Below are positions 1 through 5,659 of a stretch of 7,430 bases of DNA, piece by piece. Source of the stretch: Acidimicrobiia bacterium (GTDB lineage: Bacteria > Actinomycetota > Acidimicrobiia > IMCC26256 > BP-133); NCBI GenBank assembly GCA_025923175.1, contig JAICGL010000194.1, forward strand, positions 1 through 7,430, in the 5' to 3' direction. The notes below the pieces were generated by a model, which saw nothing but the letters and a program-made list of their open reading frames with translations, ran no database searches and had not been told where the DNA came from. Position 1 is the stretch's first letter; every line of letters starts with the position of its first letter. Both the position numbers and the translations under genes were made by a program.

Positions 1-324
1 GACGGCGACGCTCCGGGCGAAGTCCGAATCCCAGCTGCCGAACTGGCGCGTCCAGAGATCGTTCCCCTCGGGGTTCACCTTGCGCACGAACGCATCCACG
101 GTGCCGGCCGATGCTTGCCCGGGCAGGGTTCCGAACGTCCACCCGACGACGTAGGCGTGGCCCGACCCGTCGAGCGCCACGGCCAGGGCCTCGTCCGGCT
201 GGCGGGTCCCGAATTGGCGGGTCCAGGCCGAGACGCCCGGCGAAGCCAGCGCTGGGCCCTGGAACCCGACCGAGAGAGCGAGAACGAGAAGAAGCGCGGG
301 GCCACGAGGGCGCGTTCGGTCCAC
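1..324 (-). CDS. Secreted SBBP beta-propeller repeat protein, N-terminal part (3' end off the window)
   Basis: I found this frame by translating the minus strand; it is open to the left edge, so only the first 108 residues are visible. The start is GTG at 324-322, the first start codon after an in-frame TAG at 366-364, with a strong AAGGAGGA just upstream. Residues 1-27 look like a Sec signal peptide: basic DRTRPRG, hydrophobic PALLLVLALSVGF, then PALA followed by Ser, with likely cleavage after Ala27. After that come repeat units beginning WTRQFG at residues 34-39 and 91-96, a 57-residue period. Between them are DGSGHAYVVGWT, GTLPGQ and DAFVRKVNPEGN, which match the SBBP (beta-propeller repeat) consensus. 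Such proteins are exported and usually carry many blades; their ligands are mostly unknown. It lies 47 bases downstream of the MDMPI-type gene on the same strand. Family call is firm; function is not known. Confidence 0.85.
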   Translation of the reverse strand, partial: MDRTRPRGPALLLVLALSVGFQGPALASPGVSAWTRQFGTRQPDEALAVALDGSGHAYVVGWTFGTLPGQASAGTVDAFVRKVNPEGNDLWTRQFGSWDSDFARSVAV

Positions 325-327
325 CGG

Positions 328-335
328 TCCTCCTT
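328..335 (-). promoter_or_regulatory. Ribosome binding site of the SBBP gene
   Basis: On the minus strand AAGGAGGA lies three bases before the GTG at 324-322, a near-perfect Shine-Dalgarno match with slightly short spacing. It decides the GTG start, because no other start codon lies between the upstream in-frame stop at 366-364 and this GTG. Confidence 0.75.
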
Positions 336-371
336 GACGAACGTCGAGATGGTTCTCCTGCCGCTATGCGG

Positions 372-1163
372 TCAGGCTTTGAGGAACAGGTCGGGGAAAC
401 CGAGGGCGAGTTCGGGGCGGCGCCCTCCGGCGCTGAGCAGGCCCAGGGCGACGGCCTCGTAGCGGCTGAGCCGCCCGGTGCCGACCATGAGGAAGCCGAC
501 CGGATCGGCAGAGATGGTGACGTCGACCGGCGCCGTCCCCGACGCCTCGAGGCCGTAGACGCCGTCGGTGAACCGGATCGTGAGGGCAGGACCGTTCCGC
601 AGTTCGACGCCGTAGCCGGCCGAGAGGCCCCGCGTGCGCTCGGGGTCGACGATCAGCGACAGGACGGGGACGAGCCCCGCCAGGCTGAGGCTGGCGTCGC
701 CCGGGTCGATCGGCCACGGTGCCCCGAGAGCGAAGGCGACGTCGTAGCCGTGGAGGACCACCTCGCTCAACATGAGGCCAGCGAGGGCGGCCAGGTTGAT
801 CGGGCACCCGGCGAAGTCGACGGGATGCGTGGCGGGCCGCTCGGCGCAGCGTTCGAGGAACTCCTCGACGCCGTCCTGGAGGAGCGCGCCGACCTTGACC
901 GGATCCCCTTCGGGAATGTCGGCCACCCGGCGTTCGATGTCGTCGTGGAGCTCGCCCAGCCCACATACCGGTCGGCCGGGTTCGACCATCTCGGCGAAGT
1001 ACCGCGCCGTCGTGGCCACGTGAAGCGCCACGTGCCGCAGTGTCCAGTCGCTGTTGCGCGCCGCCAGGGACAGGTCGGGGGCGGACGTGACGAGCTCGGC
1101 CAGGCTGGCGGTCGACGACGGAAGGGCGCGGCATGCCTGGCTCAGAGTGTCTTCGGCTTCCAT
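372..1163 (-). CDS. Maleylpyruvate isomerase-family mycothiol-dependent enzyme (MDMPI/DinB fold)
   Basis: A 263-residue protein, the usual length for the family. Residues about 8-145 form the MDMPI N-terminal four-helix DinB-like domain, with the signature DWTLRHVALHVATT (39-52) and LSEVVLHGYDVA (132-143). His48, Glu134 and His138 sit where the metal-binding His-Glu-His triad of corynebacterial mycothiol-dependent maleylpyruvate isomerase sits (roughly 52/144/148). The rest (about 165-263) resembles the MDMPI C-terminal/SCP2-like domain and ends in a run typical of sterol-carrier folds (DVTISADPVGFLMVGTGRLS). Characterised relatives use mycothiol as cofactor for isomerisation or thiol transfer in the cytoplasm, but most members have no known substrate, so real maleylpyruvate activity should not be assumed. 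No gentisate pathway gene is nearby. The start is ATG at 1163-1161, preceded by a purine-rich GAGAGAGGGG a few bases upstream. It is divergent from the large regulator, with a 168-base gap. Confidence 0.88.
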   Translation of the reverse strand: MEAEDTLSQACRALPSSTASLAELVTSAPDLSLAARNSDWTLRHVALHVATTARYFAEMVEPGRPVCGLGELHDDIERRVADIPEGDPVKVGALLQDGVEEFLERCAERPATHPVDFAGCPINLAALAGLMLSEVVLHGYDVAFALGAPWPIDPGDASLSLAGLVPVLSLIVDPERTRGLSAGYGVELRNGPALTIRFTDGVYGLEASGTAPVDVTISADPVGFLMVGTGRLSRYEAVALGLLSAGGRRPELALGFPDLFLKA

Positions 1164-1226
1164 TGGACCCCTCTCTCGTCGGGTGGGGCCGGGCGGCGCC
1201 TCGGCCTTGACGCCATCTTTCCCCTC

Positions 1227-1259
1227 GGCCCTTTCATGGCCCTTTCACAGCCCGTTTCC
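1227..1259. repeat. Tandem direct repeat of 11-base period in the divergent promoter region
   Basis: Two copies of GGCCCTTTCA at 1227-1236 and 1238-1247 are identical, starting 11 bases apart. A weaker third copy, AGCCCGTTTCC (1249-1259), keeps the same register with 7 of 11 bases matching. SARP-family regulators are known to bind short direct repeats with an 11-base period, and the gene starting at 1332 encodes a SARP head, so this is a candidate autoregulatory operator. Read on the minus strand, the repeats (TGAAAGGGCC) end six bases before AAAGAT (1220-1215), a poor but possible -10 for the MDMPI gene. The repeat is seen directly; binding is inferred. Confidence 0.5.
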
Positions 1260-1318
1260 GCTTCTCCCCTTCTCGGAATCCCCTGGGCTCCTGACCGGCC
1301 CCGCAGTACGCTCCCGGC

Positions 1319-1323
1319 GGAGG
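1319..1323 (+). promoter_or_regulatory. Ribosome binding site of the SARP-cyclase-STAND regulator
   Basis: GGAGG lies eight bases before ATG 1332, an ideal spacing. It supports ATG 1332 as the start over the overlapping GTG at 1323 and over any codon further upstream, although the frame stays open for more than a kilobase upstream through the antisense of the neighbouring genes. Confidence 0.65.
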
Positions 1324-1331
1324 TGCCGGGG

Positions 1332-4300
1332 ATGGATGCGGGCGACAGACACCTGGCTCTGGTTGCGGCCGCGCCGCCGCGGGTCGAGATCCGCGTCCTC
1401 GGGCCGGTCTCGCTGACGGCGGATGGGCGCGAGATCCCGATCCGCAGCCCCAAGCAGCGGGTCATCCTGGCGATGCTGGCGCTCTCGCCCCGGGTGACCG
1501 TCGACGACATGGCCGACGCGCTCTGGCGGGACTCGGCGCCGGCGAGCGTGGGCGCGACCATCCACACGCTCGTGTCCCGCCTGCGCCGGACCCTCGAGGA
1601 CGCCGGTGGCGGCATCACCATCCAGTCCGAAGGCGCGGGCTACGTCATGAACGTCGACCCGACCTGGGTCGACGCCCACAGCTTCGAGGCGTACTCCGCC
1701 ACCGGTCGCCGCGCCCTGGCGGCCGGGTCGCCCGACCAGGCGGCCGCCTCGTTGCGCGACGCGCTGTCCCTGTGGCGGGGCGCCGTGCTCGATGACGTCT
1801 CCGACCGGGACTTCGCCCTCTCCCACATCGCCCACCTTGACGAAGCCCGCCTGCGGACGACCGAGCAGCTGGCCGAGGCCGAGTTGGCCGGCGGGCACGC
1901 TTCGGCGGCCCTCGATGTGCTCGAACCGGCCATCGCCCGGCAGCCCTTCCGCGAATGCCTCAGGGCGTTGGAGATGGTCGCGCTCTACCGGCTGGGCCGC
2001 CAAGCCGACGCGCTGGCCGCCTTCCAGGCGCTGCGCCGCTGCCTGGCCGAGGAACTCGGCCTCGAGCCCACGCCCGCACTCTGCGGGCTGGAACACCAGA
2101 TCCTCCTCCAAGCCCCCGAGCTCGACGGCCCGATGCTGCCGGACGGCCTGCCCGGTGCGACGGTGGTGCAGAAATCCGGTGCGGCCGTCGCCGGGGCCGA
2201 ACTCCCTGTCGGCGGCATGCTCGCCTTCCTCTTCACCGACATCGAGTCGAGCACCCTTCGTTGGGAAGGGGACCGGGCGGCGATGACCGCCGACCTCGCC
2301 CGTCACGACGACGTCCTCCAGACGGCGATCGCCGCCCATCACGGTCGGGCGTTCGCCCATACGGGCGACGGTCTGGGAGCGGCCTTCCCGACCGTCGGGG
2401 CGGCGATTGCCGCCGCCGTGGCCGGCCAGAAGGCCCTCACCGAGGTGTCCTGGAGCGGCGCGTCGCCGCTGCGGGTCCGCATGGCCATCCATGCCGGGAC
2501 GGCCGAATCGCGGGCCGGCACGTTCCTTGGACCGACCCTCAACCGCACCGCTCGCCTGCTCGACGAAGCCAGTGGCGGGGAGGTCCTCTGCTCGCAAGCG
2601 GCCGCCGACCTGGTTCGCGACGAACCGCCCCCTGACGTGAGCCTGGCCGAGCGAGGGGAGCGTCACCTCCGTGGTTTCTCGCGTCCCGAGTCGGTCTGGC
2701 AGGTCGCCCACCCGGCGCTGGCCGACGTCGGCCCGCCCGCCCCACCGCTGCTGCGGCGCACGCAGCTCCTGGCCACGCTTACCTCGTTCATCGGCCGGGA
2801 AGCGGAACTGGCGGACCTCGCCGAACGGCTCCCGAGGACCCGGCTCCTCACGCTGACGGGCGTGGCCGGCGTCGGCAAGACCCGCCTCGCCCTGGAGGTC
2901 GCCGCCCGGTGCGGGCCGGCCTACGCCGACGGTGTCACCGTGGTCGAACTGGCCCCGGCCGGCGATGACCGACCCGTCGCCGGAGTGGTGCTGGCCGCCC
3001 TCGGTCTCGCCAGCGCCGGCCCGTCCGTCGACGCCGCCGAAGAGCGACTCGAGCGGGCGCTGGCCGAACGCCACCTGCTCCTCGTTCTCGACAACTGCGA
3101 GCACCTCGTCCAAACGGTGTCGGCCCTCATCCACCGACTCCTGCTCCGCTGCCCCGCATTGACGGTGTTGGCCACCAGCCGCGAGGTGCTGTCGGTGGCC
3201 GGCGAGATGGTGTGGATGGCGCCGGGCCTTTCCCTCCCGCCGGAGGACGCGGCCGATCCCTCCGACCTCGACGGATCCGATGCCGCCGCACTCTTTGTCG
3301 CCCGGGCCCGACTGGCCCAGCCCGGCTTCGGCGTCACCCCGGCGAACGTCATCTCCCTGGCCGCCATCTGCCGGAGGCTCGACGGCCTCCCCCTCGCCTT
3401 GGAGCTCGCCGCCGCCCGGGTCCATGCGCTGGGGGTTGTGCAGCTCGCCGAACATCTCGACGACCGGTTCCGCCTCCTGACCGGCGGCCCCCGCTCGGCA
3501 CCGGCTCGGCACCAGACGCTGGCGGCGGCCATGGACTGGAGCTACGAAGCGCTCACCGAACCCGAGCAGCGGTTGCTGCGCCGGCTCGCCGTCTTCCCCC
3601 AGCGCTTCGACCTCGCCGCTGCCACCGCCGTGGCCGGCGAAGGATGCGACACGCTCGAGGTGCTCGACCTGCTGGCCCGCCTCGTCGACAAATCCCTGGT
3701 CGTACCGGAGGGCGCCGCCGAAACCGCCCGCTACCGCCTGCTCGAAACGGTGCGGGAGTACGGCGCCCGAAAGCTCGCCGAGGCCGGCGAGGACCTGAAG
3801 ACGGCGGTGCTCCACCGGCACCACTTCGTCGGCCTGATCGAGGACTGGCACCGGCGGGGCGAAAACTTCTTCGCCACCGCATGGTTGCTTCGGGGGGCGG
3901 CCGAGACGGAGAACTTCCACAGCGCGCTGGTCAACGCCATGGCCGCGTCGGACACCGAGGCTGTGTCGGCCCTCGTCGCCGGTCTGTGGAAGCAGTGGTA
4001 TCTCACCGGGTCCGTTCCCCCGGCCGTCTCGTCGATCGATCCGGCCACGCTCGGATGCCCGGATCCGACCTTGCAGATCGAGGCCCTCATCGGATTCAGC
4101 TGCGTCCCGAAAATGGCCGACAGCGCCCTCACCATCCAGGATCTCGATCCACTCTTCGACCGGGCCCTGGCCGTCGCCGACGCCCAGGGCAGTCGGCTCG
4201 CCCAGGGATGGGCTCGCCACTGGGTGGGCTACTTCGCCCGGAGCAGTGGCAAGGTCGACTTCGCACGCAAACTGATGGACGAAGCGCTCGCGCTCTTCAC

Positions 4301-4949
4301 CGCAGAGCGCTCGCCCTTCGAATTGTCCTACATCCATTACGAACTCGGTTGGGTCGAGATGTCCGCCGGCAACGTGGCTGCGGCGAGGGAGCACTTCCAA
4401 TCCGGGGTGGCGTTCTCGGAGGAAACCACCGGATACGAGATCAGCGCCCTCTCCGTCTGGGCCGGCCTAGCGTTGGCGGAAGCGGCCGAGGGCGACACGG
4501 CGGCGGCTCTGGCCCGCGCTCGCCGGGCGGTAGAGGTGGCCCGGCCGCTGCCGCTTCCCGGCGTCCTCATGATGACCCTGGTGCGAGCCGCCGAGACCGG
4601 CGCCGTCTCCGGCGTTCCGGCTCGACCGGAGTTGGCCGAGGCGCTCCGTCTCCTGCGCCGCCACGGCGGACGCCAGTGGGTCGCCGCCGCTCTCACCGTG
4701 GCCGCCCTGCTGCACGAGGCCGAAGGCCGCCTGCGAGTCGCGGTTCGTCTCCTCGGCGGCGCCGTCGCCGTCGCACAGGAACTCGGGGAGGACCCCGAGC
4801 CCACCCCGCCGATCGCAGCCCTGGTTCACGCCGCCCGGCAACGCCTCGTCAACGCGCTTGGCGCCGTCTTCGCTGACGAGGAAACTGCCGGGCGCCAGAC
4901 ATCCGTGTCGGCCCTGCTCCAAGCGGCTCTTGACGGCCTCGACGTCTGA
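1332..4949 (+). CDS. SARP/AfsR-type regulator fused to class III nucleotide cyclase, NB-ARC/STAND NTPase and TPR-like region
   Basis: A 1205-residue cytoplasmic regulator. Domains in order: an OmpR-like winged helix (about 18-108, from VEIRVLGPVSL, with SPKQRVILAMLAL, the DALW motif and HTLVSRLRRTL); a bacterial transcriptional activation domain (about 114-260, ending EELGLEPTPAL); a class III adenylate/guanylate cyclase domain (about 294-460, FLFTDIESST and HTGDGLGAAF); and an NB-ARC-like STAND NTPase (about 475-815) with Walker A GVAGVGKT (510-517), Walker B LLLVLDN (582-588), ATSRE (614-618), GLPLALEL (685-692) and RYRLLETVREYG (800-811). A helical, TPR-like tail fills the rest; the clearest unit is around 977-1025. 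In the cyclase, metal-binding Asp303 and Asp346 and transition-state Asn404 and Arg408 are present. The substrate-selecting Lys and Asp are replaced by Ala342 and Pro401, so activity or substrate is uncertain. There is no C-terminal LuxR helix-turn-helix; the SARP head supplies DNA binding. It probably works as an NTP-gated switch activating target promoters; the signal and targets are unknown. Start chosen from GGAGG at 1319-1323. Confidence 0.9.
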   Translation: MDAGDRHLALVAAAPPRVEIRVLGPVSLTADGREIPIRSPKQRVILAMLALSPRVTVDDMADALWRDSAPASVGATIHTLVSRLRRTLEDAGGGITIQSEGAGYVMNVDPTWVDAHSFEAYSATGRRALAAGSPDQAAASLRDALSLWRGAVLDDVSDRDFALSHIAHLDEARLRTTEQLAEAELAGGHASAALDVLEPAIARQPFRECLRALEMVALYRLGRQADALAAFQALRRCLAEELGLEPTPALCGLEHQILLQAPELDGPMLPDGLPGATVVQKSGAAVAGAELPVGGMLAFLFTDIESSTLRWEGDRAAMTADLARHDDVLQTAIAAHHGRAFAHTGDGLGAAFPTVGAAIAAAVAGQKALTEVSWSGASPLRVRMAIHAGTAESRAGTFLGPTLNRTARLLDEASGGEVLCSQAAADLVRDEPPPDVSLAERGERHLRGFSRPESVWQVAHPALADVGPPAPPLLRRTQLLATLTSFIGREAELADLAERLPRTRLLTLTGVAGVGKTRLALEVAARCGPAYADGVTVVELAPAGDDRPVAGVVLAALGLASAGPSVDAAEERLERALAERHLLLVLDNCEHLVQTVSALIHRLLLRCPALTVLATSREVLSVAGEMVWMAPGLSLPPEDAADPSDLDGSDAAALFVARARLAQPGFGVTPANVISLAAICRRLDGLPLALELAAARVHALGVVQLAEHLDDRFRLLTGGPRSAPARHQTLAAAMDWSYEALTEPEQRLLRRLAVFPQRFDLAAATAVAGEGCDTLEVLDLLARLVDKSLVVPEGAAETARYRLLETVREYGARKLAEAGEDLKTAVLHRHHFVGLIEDWHRRGENFFATAWLLRGAAETENFHSALVNAMAASDTEAVSALVAGLWKQWYLTGSVPPAVSSIDPATLGCPDPTLQIEALIGFSCVPKMADSALTIQDLDPLFDRALAVADAQGSRLAQGWARHWVGYFARSSGKVDFARKLMDEALALFTAERSPFELSYIHYELGWVEMSAGNVAAAREHFQSGVAFSEETTGYEISALSVWAGLALAEAAEGDTAAALARARRAVEVARPLPLPGVLMMTLVRAAETGAVSGVPARPELAEALRLLRRHGGRQWVAAALTVAALLHEAEGRLRVAVRLLGGAVAVAQELGEDPEPTPPIAALVHAARQRLVNALGAVFADEETAGRQTSVSALLQAALDGLDV

Positions 4950-4960
4950 GGACACGACAA

Positions 4961-5013
4961 CCCTGAGTGGCCGGAGATGCCCATCAGTTCTGCCTTCCGA
5001 CCGTGAGTGGCCG
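4961..5013. repeat. Pair of near-identical 13-base direct repeats
   Basis: CCCTGAGTGGCCG (4961-4973) and CCGTGAGTGGCCG (5001-5013) differ at one base and start 40 bases apart, just past the regulator's stop codon. I recognise no known site; they could be a local duplication or a binding site. Confidence 0.4.
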
Positions 5014-5020
5014 CGACGTC

Positions 5021-5039
5021 TGTGGTCTTTTTGTGGTCT
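5021..5039. repeat. Direct repeat TGTGGTCT of 11-base period
   Basis: TGTGGTCT occurs at 5021-5028 and 5032-5039, separated by TTT, again with an 11-base period. The T-run (5028-5032) is the longest in this GC-rich stretch. It sits between convergent genes, so a promoter role is unlikely; function unknown. Confidence 0.45.
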
Positions 5040-5045
5040 GTCGGC

Positions 5046-5065
5046 CGTTCAGACGCCCCTGAACG
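5046..5065. terminator. Hairpin, 7-bp perfect stem, at the convergent junction
   Basis: CGTTCAG (5046-5052) pairs perfectly with CTGAACG (5059-5065) around a six-base loop. It is the left member of two adjacent hairpins between the plus-strand regulator and the minus-strand tRNA/Get3 unit. No U-tract follows on either strand, so termination is inferred from position and structure. Confidence 0.45.
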
Positions 5066-5068
5066 CGA

Positions 5069-5097
5069 CTCAGGACCGGCCAGAAACCGGTCCTGAG
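5069..5097. terminator. Strong hairpin, 11-bp perfect stem, probable bidirectional terminator
   Basis: CTCAGGACCGG (5069-5079) pairs without mismatch with CCGGTCCTGAG (5087-5097) around the seven-base loop CCAGAAA. It begins 16 bases past the 3' end of the minus-strand tRNA-Pro and about 120 bases past the stop of the plus-strand regulator, exactly where two converging transcripts must end. On the plus strand a short CTTTGTCT follows; on the minus strand there is no U-tract. U-poor hairpin terminators are common in high-GC actinobacteria. Confidence 0.6.
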
Positions 5098-5113
5098 CAG
5101 CACTTTGTCTGAG

Positions 5114-5187
5114 TCGGGACGGCGGGACTTGAACCCGCGACCTCAGCGTCCCGAACGCTGCGCGCTACCAAGCTGCGCTACGTCCCG
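5114..5187 (-). tRNA. tRNA-Pro (anticodon CGG)
   Basis: The minus strand folds into a complete cloverleaf of 74 bases. The acceptor stem CGGGACG/CGTCCCG, D stem GCGC/GCGC, anticodon stem CAGCG/CGCTG and T stem GCGGG/CCCGC are all perfectly paired. The anticodon loop TTCGGGA gives anticodon CGG, reading the proline codon CCG, and the T loop is TTCAAGT. The discriminator base is A (5114) and CCA is not encoded (CTC follows), so it must be added after transcription. The 5' end is only 12 bases past the stop codon of the receiver-domain gene on the same strand, so it may be processed from that operon's transcript. No integrated element or duplicated tRNA end is visible. Confidence 0.97.
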
Positions 5188-5199
5188 AGGGGACGAAGT

Positions 5200-5649
5200 C
5201 TAGCCGACGGGTTCTTCGACTCCCGAAGGGGTTTCGTCGTTGGCCCGGAGCTGGTCGTGGTCGGCGTTGCGGCGCTGCTCCTCGGCGGCCAGGAGGTTCT
5301 TGACCGTCCGGCGCAGGGTGCCGGGGTCGATCGGCTTGACCAGCATGGCGTCGACGTCCGAGCGCCGGGCCAGGAACTTGTCGGCCTCCCGGTCGAGCAG
5401 GAGGAGGATCGGCACGTAGGGGAGGCGGCCGCCAGATTCCTCGAGCCGGAGGTCGATCGACACGGCCATGCCGCCCATGTTGGCGATCTGCAGGTCGACG
5501 ATGACGAGGTCAGGGTGCTTGTCGGCTACCGCCTTGCGGACGTCGTGACCCCGTTCGACGTCGATCACCTCGAAGCCGGGGCCGCACAGCGCGGCCCGGA
5601 CGTGGTCACGCACCCAGTCGGCGTCGCTCGCGGCCACGATGGTCGGCAT
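5200..5649 (-). CDS. Stand-alone response-regulator receiver (REC) protein
   Basis: A 149-residue protein with one CheY-like receiver domain (about 2-118) and a charged, probably disordered tail (about 119-149, rich in Glu, Asp, Asn and Arg). It has no DNA-binding or enzymatic output domain. Acidic residues Asp9 and Asp11, the phospho-acceptor Asp52 in DLVIVDLQ, and Lys105 in the LVKPID motif are in place. The usual switch Thr/Ser after the fourth strand is replaced by Leu85 (PILLLLD, 80-86), so phosphorylation may not trigger the standard Thr/Tyr switch. No histidine kinase is visible. It starts 10 bases after the stop of the Get3-like ATPase gene, with no clear Shine-Dalgarno sequence, suggesting translational coupling; tRNA-Pro follows 12 bases after its stop. 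Its role is probably tied to the ATPase pair, acting by protein-protein contact, but that is inference. Confidence 0.88.
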   Translation of the reverse strand: MPTIVAASDADWVRDHVRAALCGPGFEVIDVERGHDVRKAVADKHPDLVIVDLQIANMGGMAVSIDLRLEESGGRLPYVPILLLLDREADKFLARRSDVDAMLVKPIDPGTLRRTVKNLLAAEEQRRNADHDQLRANDETPSGVEEPVG

Positions 5650-5659
5650 GGCAAGAAGG

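Noticed and set aside
364..1134. A 256-residue minus-strand frame overlapping the MDMPI-type gene.
   Set aside because: Arg/Pro-rich shadow frame; the 372-1163 frame has the family signature and metal-site residues.
1207..1237. TTGACG (1207-1212) as a plus-strand -35 box for the regulator.
   Set aside because: No acceptable -10 lies 16-18 bases downstream; the best hexamers there match poorly.
111..1331. An open plus-strand frame extends the regulator by about 407 residues upstream of ATG 1332.
   Set aside because: This stretch is antisense to the MDMPI-type and SBBP genes, has Arg/Gly/Asp-rich low-complexity content with no domain, and a good ribosome binding site exists at 1319-1323.
1245..4400. 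A 1051-residue open frame on the minus strand opposite the regulator.
   Set aside because: It mirrors the strongly GC3-biased codons of a convincing multidomain gene; its translation is Gly/Arg/Glu-rich without any recognisable motif.
3212..4876. A 554-residue plus-strand open frame inside the regulator.
   Set aside because: Arg/Pro/Gly-rich frame-shadow; the other frame encodes the STAND and TPR-like parts with clear motifs.
4858..5112. A small 84-codon plus-strand frame over the regulator's end and the intergenic region.
   Set aside because: Starts inside the regulator, has no ribosome binding site, and runs through both hairpins; no similarity recognised.
5114..5187. tRNA-Pro as an integration site for a mobile element.
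   Set aside because: No integrase, no duplicated tRNA 3' segment, and both sides are ordinary chromosomal genes within the window.
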